From Streptomyces sp. MUM 2J (GTDB lineage Bacteria; Actinomycetota; Actinomycetes; Streptomycetales; Streptomycetaceae), in NCBI RefSeq assembly GCF_022414535.1, contig NZ_JADWYM010000024.1, positions 1-64,000 on the forward strand: a stretch of 64,000 bases of DNA. Reading direction: 5' to 3'. Shown here piece by piece: positions 36,779 through 44,202 of the stretch. The position numbers and the translations under genes were made by a program. The notes under the pieces are model-generated. The model was given only the letters and a program-made list of their open reading frames with translations, did not search any database and was not told where the DNA came from. Numbering within the stretch: position 1 is the first letter of the stretch; every line of letters begins with the position of its first letter.

Positions 36779-37849
36779 ATGACGACTCACGGGGGCTTCG
36801 AGCCCGTCTTCTGCACCGTCGTCCCGCCGCACGTCCTCGACAGACTGGCCCGGCACGACGACACCGCACTCTCCGGTCCCGCCCGGCGGACCCTGATGCG
36901 CGACAGCGAGCTGCGCGGCCGGCGCCGCGTCACCGCCGAGTTCACCCTCGCCGCCGCACCGGCGGCGAAGGCACCGTCCGACCGTCCGCTGCGCACGGTC
37001 TACGACGCGGAGCACCGCACCGGGCTGCCCGGTACCAGGGTCCGCGGCGAGGGCGACGAACCCGGCCAGGACGCCACGGTCAACCGGGCCTACGCCGGCC
37101 TCGGCGCCACGTTCGACCTCTTCCTCACGGCCTACGGCCGCCACTCCATCGACGGCGACGGCCTGCCCCTGGACGCCACGGTCCACTACGACGAGGGGTA
37201 CGACAACGCCTTCTGGAACGGCGAGCAGATGGTCTTCGGCGACGGCGACGGCGAGATCTTCCTCGACTTCACCCTGCCGATCGACGTCATCGGCCACGAG
37301 CTGACCCACGGCGTCACCCAGTACACCGCCAACCTCACCTACTACGGCCAGCCCGGCGCCCTGAACGAGTCGATGTCCGACGTCTTCGGCTCACTGATCA
37401 AGCAGTACTCGCTGGGCCAGACCGCCGCCGAGGCCGACTGGCTCATCGGCGCCGGCCTGCTCGCCCCGCGCGTCACCGGCAGGGCGCTGCGCTCGATGAA
37501 GGAGCCGGGCACGGCGTACGACGACGACGTCCTCGGCAAGGACCCGCAGCCCGCGACGATGGACGGCTACGTGCACACCGGTCGCGACAACGGCGGCGTC
37601 CACATCAACTCCGGCATCCCCAACCACGCCTTCTACCTCGTCGCCTCGCGGCTCGGCGGCCACGCCTGGGAGCGGGCGGGGAAGATCTGGTACGACGTCC
37701 TCACCGGCGGCGAACTGCCCCCGCAGGCGATGTTCGCCGACTTCGCCACGCTCACCCTCAAGGCCGCGCGCGAGGCCTACGGCGACGGCGGTGCGGAGCA
37801 CGAGGCGGTGCGCAAGGCCTGGGAGCAGGTCGGGGTGCCCGCCCTGTAG
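36779..37849 (+). CDS. M4 (thermolysin-family) neutral metalloprotease
   Basis: A 356-residue protealysin-like protease. It has a short N-terminal propeptide-type region (about residues 1-65, with the PPHVLDRLA motif typical of protealysin precursors) and then the catalytic domain. The zinc site is HELTH in VIGHELTHGVTQYT (about 178-182) with the downstream Glu in LNESMSDVFG (about 201) and the catalytic His in RDNGGVHINSGIPNHAF (about 277). No signal peptide is visible, as in protealysins, so it may stay intracellular or leave by another route. Forty-one bases downstream is a gene for an emfourin-type inhibitor. Confidence 0.93.
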   Translation: MTTHGGFEPVFCTVVPPHVLDRLARHDDTALSGPARRTLMRDSELRGRRRVTAEFTLAAAPAAKAPSDRPLRTVYDAEHRTGLPGTRVRGEGDEPGQDATVNRAYAGLGATFDLFLTAYGRHSIDGDGLPLDATVHYDEGYDNAFWNGEQMVFGDGDGEIFLDFTLPIDVIGHELTHGVTQYTANLTYYGQPGALNESMSDVFGSLIKQYSLGQTAAEADWLIGAGLLAPRVTGRALRSMKEPGTAYDDDVLGKDPQPATMDGYVHTGRDNGGVHINSGIPNHAFYLVASRLGGHAWERAGKIWYDVLTGGELPPQAMFADFATLTLKAAREAYGDGGAEHEAVRKAWEQVGVPAL

Positions 37850-37890
37850 GCGGGGTGCGCCGGACGCCGTTCGGTACTAGACAGGGACCC

Positions 37891-38157
37891 ATGCGGATTC
37901 AGGTGAAGCGCACGGGCGGGTTCGCGGGCATCGAGCGGTGCGCCGAGGTGGACACCTCCGGCCGCCCCGACGCCCCCGAGTGGCAGGCCCTGGCGGAGAA
38001 GGCCCTCGCCGCCGGCCGGGGCACGCCGCCGGCCGGGGTACCGGACGGCTTCGGCTACGAGATCACGGTGGACGGGCGGACGGTGTACACCGCCGACCCG
38101 GGCCTGACGGAGGAACAGCGCACGCTGATCTCGCGGGTGCTCCGGGAAGGGGCGTAG
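37891..38157 (+). CDS. Emfourin-family inhibitor of M4 protease
   Basis: An 88-residue small protein starting MRIQVKRTGGFAGIER, with a late YEITVDGRTVYTAD, matching the emfourin (M4in) family. Emfourin is the protein inhibitor encoded beside protealysin in Serratia. Here it directly follows an M4 protease gene of the protealysin type on the same strand, which supports a protease/inhibitor pair. ATG at 37891 follows ACAGGG. No cysteines of structural note and no signal peptide, so inhibitor and protease would meet in the cytoplasm. Confidence 0.85.
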   Translation: MRIQVKRTGGFAGIERCAEVDTSGRPDAPEWQALAEKALAAGRGTPPAGVPDGFGYEITVDGRTVYTADPGLTEEQRTLISRVLREGA

Positions 38158-38226
38158 GCCGGCAGCCGACGGGGTTTTCACGCACGGGCGTTGACGCGGG
38201 TTACCGTCGGTACGGATGATCCGCGC

Positions 38227-39525
38227 ATGGATCCGATGCCTCAGTTCCCGCCCGGCTTCCTGTGGGGTGTGTCGACCTCGGCCCACCAGATCGAAGGGGC
38301 CGCGGACCGGCGCGCCCCGTCCGTGTGGGACGTCTTCACGGCCGTACCGGGCCGGGTGAAGGACGGCTCGACGGCCGCCGTCGCCTGCGACCACTTCCAC
38401 CGCTACCGCGAGGACGTCGCGCTGCTCGCCGACCTGGGCGTGAACGCCTACCGTTTCTCCGTCTCCTGGGCTCGGGCCGCCTCCCCGGGCGGCCTGGACT
38501 TCTACGACCGCCTGGTCGACGAGCTGTGCGCGGCGGGCGTCCGCCCGACGCCGACGCTCTTCCACTGGGAGCTGCCCGCCGAACTGGACTGGCTGGAGCG
38601 GGACACCGCGTCCCGGTTCGCCGACCACGTGACGGCGGTGGCCGCCCGGCTCGGCGACCGCGTGCCGCAGTGGATCACCCTCAACGAGCCCGCCGAGCAC
38701 ACCCTGCTGGGCCACGCCCTCGGCGTGCACGCGCCCGGCAAGCGTCTGCTGTTCGACGCACTGCCGGTCGCCCACCACCAGCTGCTGGCCCACGGCCTGG
38801 CGGTACGGGCGCTGCGCGCCGCCGGGGCCGCGGAGATCGGGATCGCCAACTCGCACGGGCCGACCTGGCCGGCGTCCGGCGAGGCGGCGGACGTCGAGGC
38901 GGCGGCCTTCTACGACGTCCTGCTCAACCGCCTGTTCGCCGAGCCGCTGATCCTCGGCGCGTACCCGGAGGGCATCGGCGAACTCATGCCCGGCGACGTA
39001 CAGGCGGACCTGGAGGTCATCGCCGAGCCGATCGACTGGTACGGCGTCAACTACTACGCACCGACGCGGGTGGGTGCCCCGCAGGGCACCGAGACGGACT
39101 TCGGCGGGGTCCGGATGCCGGCCGAACTCCCCTTCACGGTCCGGGAGATCGAGGGCGTCCCGGTCACCGACTTCGGCTGGCCGGTGGTGCCGGAGGCACT
39201 CACCGAACTGCTCACCGGCCTCGCTGAGCGCTACGGCGACCGCCTGCCGCCCGTGGTGATCACCGAGAACGGCTGCAGCGGCGAGGGCATCGACGACCAG
39301 GACCGCATCGCCTACCTCGACGGACACCTGCGCGCCCTGCACCGGGCGATGGCGGCCGGTGTCGACGTGCGCGGCTACTTCGTCTGGTCGCTGATGGACA
39401 ACTTCGAGTGGGCGGAGGGGTACGCGCGGCGTTTCGGACTCGTGCACGTCGACCACGGCACCCAGGAGCGCACCCCCAAGGCGTCGTACACCTGGCTGCG
39501 GGAGGTGCTGCGGGCCCAGGCGTGA
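38227..39525 (+). CDS. GH1 beta-glucosidase
   Basis: A 432-residue family 1 glycoside hydrolase, cytoplasmic (no signal). The N-terminal signature FPPGFLWGVSTSAHQIEGA (about residues 6-24) binds the sugar. The acid/base Glu is in WITLNEPAEH (about 158) and the nucleophile Glu in VVITENGCS (about 346). The aglycone-side tryptophan motif WSLMDNFEW is near 390. ATG at 38227 or 38236 are both possible. It is a single gene, with no transporter or regulator beside it. It probably releases glucose from beta-glucosides such as cellobiose. Confidence 0.94.
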   Translation: MDPMPQFPPGFLWGVSTSAHQIEGAADRRAPSVWDVFTAVPGRVKDGSTAAVACDHFHRYREDVALLADLGVNAYRFSVSWARAASPGGLDFYDRLVDELCAAGVRPTPTLFHWELPAELDWLERDTASRFADHVTAVAARLGDRVPQWITLNEPAEHTLLGHALGVHAPGKRLLFDALPVAHHQLLAHGLAVRALRAAGAAEIGIANSHGPTWPASGEAADVEAAAFYDVLLNRLFAEPLILGAYPEGIGELMPGDVQADLEVIAEPIDWYGVNYYAPTRVGAPQGTETDFGGVRMPAELPFTVREIEGVPVTDFGWPVVPEALTELLTGLAERYGDRLPPVVITENGCSGEGIDDQDRIAYLDGHLRALHRAMAAGVDVRGYFVWSLMDNFEWAEGYARRFGLVHVDHGTQERTPKASYTWLREVLRAQA

Positions 39526-39566
39526 AGAGGTGCGGCAGGCAGGGTACGGCCTGAGGGCCCGCCCGG

Positions 39567-39634
39567 CCGCAGCCGTCCGCCCCGGGCGGGGGACGCGGCC
39601 CCGGGCGGGGCGCCCGCGTGCCGGACGGCTGCGG
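39567..39634. terminator. Large hairpin between the convergent beta-glucosidase and era genes
   Basis: A 13-bp perfect stem (CCGCAGCCGTCCG at 39567-39579 and its complement at 39622-39634) enclosing a very G/C-rich inner region with further dyads. It lies 14 bases past the era stop and 41 bases past the glucosidase stop. Confidence 0.75.
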
Positions 39635-39648
39635 GCGCGCCCCGAGGG

Positions 39649-40635
39649 TCAGAAGCCCAGCTTCCGCAGCTGCTTCGGGTCCCGCTGCCAGTCCTTGGCC
39701 ACCTTCACATGGAGGTCCAGGAAGACGGGGGTGCCCAGCAGCGCCTCGATGTGGCGGCGGGACTTGATCCCGACCTCCTTCAGGCGCTTGCCCTTGGGGC
39801 CGATGATGATGCCCTTCTGGCTGGAGCGTTCGATGTAGACGTTGGCGTGGATGTCCAGGAGGGGCTTGTCCGCCGGGCGGTCCTCCCGCGGCAGCATCTC
39901 CTCGACGACGACCGCGATGGAGTGCGGCAGCTCGTCCCGCACCCCCTCCAGCGCCGCCTCCCGGATCAGCTCGGCCACCATGACCTGCTCGGGCTCGTCG
40001 GTCAGATCGCCCTCGGGGTAGAGCGTCGGCCCCTCGGGCAGCAGCGGGACCAGCAGGTCGGCCAGCAGCTCCACCTGCTTGTCCCCGACCGCCGACACCG
40101 GGACGATCTCCGCCCAGTCGATGCCCAGTTCCTTGCCCAGCTGGTCGATCGCGATGAGCTGCTCGGCGAGCGCCTTGGAGTCCACCAGGTCCGTCTTGGT
40201 GACGACGGCCACCTTCGGGGTCTTCCTGATCCCGGCGAGCTCCTTGGCGATGAACCGGTCGCCGGGCCCGATCTTCTGGTCGGCGGGCAGGCAGAAGCCG
40301 ATCACGTCCACCTCGGCCCACGTGGTGCGCACGACGTCGTTGAGACGCTCGCCCAGCAGCGTCCGCGGCTTGTGCAGCCCCGGGGTGTCCACCAGGATCA
40401 GCTGGGCGTCCGGCCGGTGCACGATGCCCCGCACCGTGTGCCGGGTCGTCTGCGGCCGGTTGGAGGTGATCGCCACCTTCTGCCCGACCAGAGCATTCGT
40501 GAGGGTGGACTTGCCCGCGTTGGGGCGACCGACGAAGCAGGCGAAGCCGGCGCGGTGCTCCCCCGCAGCGTCGACGGCGCGGGAGGAGCCCCGGCCCTCG
40601 GCGGGCTGCTCGGATGACTGGGTACGAACGCTCAT
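39649..40635 (-). CDS. era: GTPase Era
   Basis: A 328-residue GTPase needed for 16S rRNA maturation and 30S assembly. G1 is GRPNAGKST (about residues 36-44), G3 is DTPG (about 87), G4 is TKTD (about 149), and a C-terminal KH domain carries IIIGPKGKRLKEVG (about 285). An N-terminal Ser/Gln/Gly extension of about 25 residues is usual for Streptomyces. ATG at 40635 follows GGGAG. Confidence 0.97.
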   Translation of the reverse strand: MSVRTQSSEQPAEGRGSSRAVDAAGEHRAGFACFVGRPNAGKSTLTNALVGQKVAITSNRPQTTRHTVRGIVHRPDAQLILVDTPGLHKPRTLLGERLNDVVRTTWAEVDVIGFCLPADQKIGPGDRFIAKELAGIRKTPKVAVVTKTDLVDSKALAEQLIAIDQLGKELGIDWAEIVPVSAVGDKQVELLADLLVPLLPEGPTLYPEGDLTDEPEQVMVAELIREAALEGVRDELPHSIAVVVEEMLPREDRPADKPLLDIHANVYIERSSQKGIIIGPKGKRLKEVGIKSRRHIEALLGTPVFLDLHVKVAKDWQRDPKQLRKLGF

Positions 40636-40711
40636 GCCGCCCATTCTCCCTGATCCCCGAGCCCGCGCCGCACCACGGACCCCGCCGGCCCCCGCTGTGA
40701 GGTTCCGGTAA

Positions 40712-41014
40712 CCCGTACGCGGCGACGCCGCGGGCCTCCTCCACGGCGGCGGGCTCGCCCAGCCGGGCAAGCAGCTGGTGGCGGTGGCCGTGGTGGGGGT
40801 CTACGCCTTCTCCGTCACCTACGGCCCCGGCAGGCTCGTCGACAGGGTGTGCGGCTTCCGCGCGAGCGAGGAGGCGGAGCAGACCGGCCCGGACCTTACG
40901 GTGCACGCCGAGACGGCATACGATCACGGCGTCCCGGTCAGCTCCTCCGCCCTCGCCACCGCGCAGAAGGTCCCCACGCGGCCCGGAAACGGAAAGGTCG
41001 ACGCCCAGGCATGA
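40712..41014 (+). pseudogene. Ammonium transporter (Amt) fossil, C-terminal remnant
   Basis: The reading frame encodes GDAAGLLHGGGLAQPGKQL, VAVAVVGVYAFSVTYGPGRL, VDRVCGFRASEEAEQTGPDL and TVHAETAYD, which fit the last helix and cytoplasmic tail of Amt proteins (GLFYGGG-QL--Q ... G-R-SEEDE--GLD---HGE-AY). The preceding ten helices are missing: an in-frame TAA lies at 40709-40711, followed by era. There is no start codon suitable for a product. The end still overlaps the PII gene as ATGA, the arrangement of intact amt-glnK operons. It is therefore the tail of a deleted transporter gene. Confidence 0.85.
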
Positions 41015-41349
41015 AGCTCATCACCGCGATCGTGAAGCCGCACCGTCTCGACGGGGTGAAGACGGCACTCCAGGACCTCGGCGTGAACGGCCTGACCGTC
41101 ACGGAGGCCAGCGGCTACGGCCGTCAGCGCGGCCACACCGAGGTGTACCGCGGTGCCGAGTACCGGGTGGACCTGGTGCCCAAGGTGCGCATCGAGGTCG
41201 TGGTGGAGGACGCACGGGCCGACGACGTCATCGACGCGATCGTGAAGGCCGCGCAGACCGGCAAGATCGGCGACGGGAAGGTGTGGGCGCTGCCGGTCGA
41301 GACGGTCGTCCGGGTCCGGACGGGCGAGCGCGGCCCCGACGCCCTGTAG
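41011..41349 (+). CDS. PII nitrogen-regulatory protein
   Basis: A 112-residue PII signal protein. The T-loop HTEVYRGAEYRVD is intact with Tyr51, the residue modified by adenylylation in actinobacteria. The B-loop (KIGDGKVWALP) and C-terminal region VVRVRTGERG that bind ATP and 2-oxoglutarate are also intact. Unlike the glnK of the main amtB-glnK-glnD operon, this one follows a deleted amt gene, so its transcription source is uncertain. ATG at 41011 overlaps the fossil's stop. It is possibly an orphan PII with residual function; I cannot tell whether it is expressed. Confidence 0.9.
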   Translation: MKLITAIVKPHRLDGVKTALQDLGVNGLTVTEASGYGRQRGHTEVYRGAEYRVDLVPKVRIEVVVEDARADDVIDAIVKAAQTGKIGDGKVWALPVETVVRVRTGERGPDAL

Positions 41350-41364
41350 GAGCCGCGCCTTTCG

Positions 41365-41398
41365 GGTCCGCCGTCCGCGCGGTGCGGGACGGCGGATC
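41365..41398. terminator. Terminator between convergent PII and deaminase-like genes
   Basis: A 10-bp perfect stem TCCGCCGTCC (41367-41376) / GGACGGCGGA (41387-41396), extended by two more pairs (one G-T), with a 10-base loop. It ends 14 bases from the minus-strand gene's stop. Confidence 0.75.
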
Positions 41399-41411
41399 GG
41401 CCGGCCGTCGG

Positions 41412-41765
41412 TCAGCCGGCCGTGCGGGTCTGCCGTACCTGTCCGTCCGGCCCGGCCACCAGCACCGGCGTGGCGGTCCCGCCCAGGTCCGCCACGGCCG
41501 CCAGGTCGTCCGCGGGCACCGACTCCGCCTCCGTGACCACGGCCGCCGCCTCCAGCGACTGCGCCCCGGACGCCACCGCCATGGCGACCGCCGTGCGGAG
41601 CGCGCTGAGCCGGAGCGAGTCCAGGGCGACGGTGCCGGCGACGTAGGTGCGGCCGGTGTCGTCGCGCACGGCCGCCCCCTCGGGCACACCGTTGCGGGCA
41701 CGGGCCGAACGGGCCAGGGTGACGATCTTGCGGTCCTCGGGGTCGAGCGCGTTGCTGTCGGTCAT
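41412..41765 (-). CDS. Cytidine-deaminase-like protein without catalytic motifs
   Basis: A 117-residue protein whose first 75 residues follow the cytidine deaminase fold (NGVPEGAAVRDDTGRTYVAGTV matches the substrate-pocket strands, and SALRTAVAMAVASG the active-site helix). The zinc-binding HAE/CAE motif is replaced by SAL and the PCxxC pair is absent, as there are no cysteines at all. It cannot be a normal deaminase. It may be a structural or ligand-binding relic conserved near era in Streptomyces. ATG at 41765. Confidence 0.8.
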   Translation of the reverse strand: MTDSNALDPEDRKIVTLARSARARNGVPEGAAVRDDTGRTYVAGTVALDSLRLSALRTAVAMAVASGAQSLEAAAVVTEAESVPADDLAAVADLGGTATPVLVAGPDGQVRQTRTAG

Positions 41766-41902
41766 GATCCGAGCATACGGAGGCCGGACGGAGCGCGGTG
41801 CAGCCGCCGTCGGCGGCGCCACGGGCCACGTCCCGGCCACGGCAGGGGCCCGGGGGCCGAGCGTCGGCCCCGCTCCTCCGGGGCGCCGGTGGGGACGGGC
41901 CG

Positions 41903-42862
41903 TCAGCGTTCGGTGAGCCATGTGCGGTACCAGGCCAGCGTGGCGTCCAGCGCCGTCCCCAGGGGGGTGGGGGTGATGCCGAAGGCGCGCTCGAAGGCGG
42001 AGGAGTCCACGATCTGCGGCTCGATGTGCTGGTAGAACATCTCGGCGTACTCGGCCATGAAGCGCTCGTCGAACGGGCCGAAGGGGCGGGGCTCTTCGAG
42101 GACGACGATCTCCAGCGGCCGGGCCACGCGCTCCTCGATCATGCCGAAGACCTCGCGGGTGCTGACCGCCGGGACGGTCGGCAGGTGCCACACGCGGCCG
42201 TCGCCCTCCTCACGCTCGCCCAGGGTGGCGAGGCCGGCCGCGACGTCGCCGATGTAGGTGTAGCTGTGCCGCAGGTCGATGTCGCCCAGGCCCAGCACCT
42301 GCCCGCCGGTCAGCGCGCCGGGGACGACCGCCGCTCCGAGGCTGGAGTTGAGCACGCCGGGGCCGACGAAGTCGGCGGAGCGGCCGAGGACGACCCGGGC
42401 GAGCCCCTCGCGGTGGGCGGTCAGGTACCGCTCGTCGAGTTCGGCCCGCATCCGGCCCTTGGCGCTGGTGGCCTTCCAGGGGCTCTCCTCGGTCATCACC
42501 GCTCCCCCGGTCTCGCCGTAGGGGTAGAGGGTGTCGAGCACGACCAGGCGGGCGCCCGCGTCCACGACGGCGCCGAGGACGGCCTCCTGGATGCGGGGCA
42601 TCACCTCGACCTGGAGGTGGTAGCCGACGTTGACGCAGTGGTGGACGACATCGGCCCCCGCTACGGCCCGCCGCGCCCCGTCCGCGGTGCTGACGTCGGC
42701 GGCACGGCGCTCGACTCCCTCGATGTCCGTCCCTCCGGCGGTGCGGTCGACGAGGCGTACGGCGTGGCCACGGCGCACGAGTTCGCGGGCGAGCGCGGTT
42801 CCCGCCGGGCCGGATCCGAGGACGGCGTGCAGGGCGCGGGGGTGTGCGGCGGCAGAGGACAT
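41903..42862 (-). CDS. NAD-dependent epimerase/dehydratase (extended SDR)
   Basis: A 319-residue extended short-chain dehydrogenase. The Rossmann motif is HAVLGSGPAGTALARELVRRGH (about residues 12-33), which is GxGxxGxxLA-type. The active-site Tyr lies in DTLYPYGE (about 112), with the usual Lys about 20 residues later in KATSAKGRMRAE. Substrate specificity is not evident. ATG at 42862 follows AGGGAG. It is divergent from a TetR regulator at 43041, probably its repressor. Confidence 0.88.
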   Translation of the reverse strand: MSSAAAHPRALHAVLGSGPAGTALARELVRRGHAVRLVDRTAGGTDIEGVERRAADVSTADGARRAVAGADVVHHCVNVGYHLQVEVMPRIQEAVLGAVVDAGARLVVLDTLYPYGETGGAVMTEESPWKATSAKGRMRAELDERYLTAHREGLARVVLGRSADFVGPGVLNSSLGAAVVPGALTGGQVLGLGDIDLRHSYTYIGDVAAGLATLGEREEGDGRVWHLPTVPAVSTREVFGMIEERVARPLEIVVLEEPRPFGPFDERFMAEYAEMFYQHIEPQIVDSSAFERAFGITPTPLGTALDATLAWYRTWLTER

Positions 42863-43040
42863 GGCTGGACTCCCTGGGCAGATTCCCGCTCGCTCGCCAC
42901 GGCGTGCCCCGCTGCGGCGACCGGACGGTGATGGTCAATCGCTTCAGTTAGAGACTATAATTATCAGGATGATGTGTAGCAACAGTGGGTGGTTCATCGT
43001 CCACTTAGGATGTGTCGCGCACAGGAGAGGGGAGACGCCC
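42863..43040. promoter_or_regulatory. Divergent promoter region of the epimerase and TetR genes
   Basis: An AT-rich island at about 42940-42985 stands out from the GC-rich surroundings. It contains a perfect TATAAT (42957-42962) and the 8-bp palindrome ATAATTAT (42958-42965), suitable as -10 and operator. I could not match a clear -35. GGGGAG precedes the TetR ATG. Confidence 0.6.
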
Positions 43041-43754
43041 ATGGCCGCCGGCGCATCCGGCCCGAGAGCCCGCTACCGGGAACAGACACGCGCGGAGATC
43101 AAGCAGATCGCGCTGGCACAGCTCGCCGAGGGAGGGACGGCGGCCGTGGCACTGACCCGGATCGCCAAGGAGGTCGGCCTATCCGGCCCCGCCCTGTACC
43201 GCTACTTCGACAGCCGGGACGCCCTGCTGAGCGACCTGATCCGGGACGCGTACGCCGATCTCGGTGCCGCGGTCGACGCCGCGGCCCGCGCGTACCCCGC
43301 GGACGGGACGCGCCGGGCACGCCTGCAGACCCTGGCGGTAGCGGTGCGCACCTGGGCGGTGGCGGAGCCGCACCGCTACCTGCTGATCGAAGGCACACCG
43401 GTGCCGGGCTACACGGCTCCCCCGGACACCCTGGACGGTGCGCGGGCGGTGCTCGGGCCGTTCCTGGCCTGCTTCGAGGGGGCCGAACCGGCGGCGGCGA
43501 TGCGGCCGCTGGTGCGGCAGATGGCGCAGTGGGCGGCCGAGGACGCCGCGGTCGGCGCGTGGGCCCGCAGCGGAGTGGGCGCGGGCGGCGAGGGCACGGC
43601 CCTGGCCGGAGCCGTGCTCGCCTGGACCCAGTTGCACGGTGCCGTGGGCCTGGAGGTCTCCGGGCAGTTCCGGGGCATGGGCCACGACGGAGGCACCCTG
43701 CTCACGGTCCAGATGGACTCACTCGCGGACAGCTTCGGCCTCGACCGGCCGTGA
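43041..43754 (+). CDS. TetR-family transcriptional regulator
   Basis: A 237-residue regulator. The helix-turn-helix covers about residues 16-62 (RAEIKQIALAQLAEGGTAAVALTRIAKEVGLSGPALYRYFDSRDALL). The C-terminal domain (LIRDAYADLGAAVDAAARAY onwards, with TWAVAEPHRYLLIEGTPVPGY) is of the TetR_C_13/WHG type. It is divergent from the epimerase gene and probably represses it and itself. ATG at 43041 with GGGGAG. The ligand is unknown. Confidence 0.93.
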   Translation: MAAGASGPRARYREQTRAEIKQIALAQLAEGGTAAVALTRIAKEVGLSGPALYRYFDSRDALLSDLIRDAYADLGAAVDAAARAYPADGTRRARLQTLAVAVRTWAVAEPHRYLLIEGTPVPGYTAPPDTLDGARAVLGPFLACFEGAEPAAAMRPLVRQMAQWAAEDAAVGAWARSGVGAGGEGTALAGAVLAWTQLHGAVGLEVSGQFRGMGHDGGTLLTVQMDSLADSFGLDRP

Positions 43755-43827
43755 CGGCCTCCGCACCGTCCTCCTGTGCTGTGACCGAACCCGCCGCCCG
43801 CGACGTCGGCGCGCGGTCACGGCCGGT
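43744..43827. terminator. 12-bp inverted repeat between convergent TetR and MmcQ-like genes
   Basis: ACCGGCCGTGAC (43744-43755) and GTCACGGCCGGT (43816-43827), 60 bases apart. The left arm overlaps the TetR stop codon. A long-loop hairpin serving both genes is possible, but a regulatory dyad is not excluded. Confidence 0.5.
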
Positions 43828-43842
43828 GCGGCGCCCGCCGGG

Positions 43843-44202
43843 TCAGGGGCGGTCCAGGCGGAGGCGGTCGGCACGGGGCAGGCCGGCCACGACGAGGTCG
43901 TAGGAGTCCTCGACGAGCTCGCGGACCAGGAGGTCCGGCAGCGCGCCGTCGACGGTCACGGTGTTCCAGTGCCGCTTGTTCATGTGCCAGCCGGGGACGA
44001 TCAGGTCCGGGTGCACCGAGCGCAACCGGATCGCGTCCTCGGGGTCGCACTTGAGGTTGGCCTTCAGGGGCCGCGCGGCCAGGTCCGCCAGGGCGAACAT
44101 CCTGCCCTGCACCTTGAAGACCGAGGTCTTCGGGTTGAACGGGAAGTCCTCCACCGCGGCGTCGAAGGACAGGCACAGGGCGCGCAGCTCCGTGGGGGTC
44201 AC
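43843..44202 (-). CDS. MmcQ/YjbR-family protein
   Basis: A 119-residue protein of the MmcQ/YjbR family, a double-wing DNA-binding-like fold. Typical features are AVEDFPFNPKTSVFKVQGRMFAL in the first half and PGWHMNKRHWNTVTVDG in the second. The precise function is not known. The GTG start overlaps the stop of the CNNM gene (GTGA), making it the last member of the phoH-ybeY-CNNM unit. Confidence 0.88.
   Translation of the reverse strand: MTPTELRALCLSFDAAVEDFPFNPKTSVFKVQGRMFALADLAARPLKANLKCDPEDAIRLRSVHPDLIVPGWHMNKRHWNTVTVDGALPDLLVRELVEDSYDLVVAGLPRADRLRLDRP

Noticed and set aside
41365..41398. Possible small RNA gene
   Set aside because: The strong dyad between convergent genes is sufficiently explained as a bidirectional terminator.
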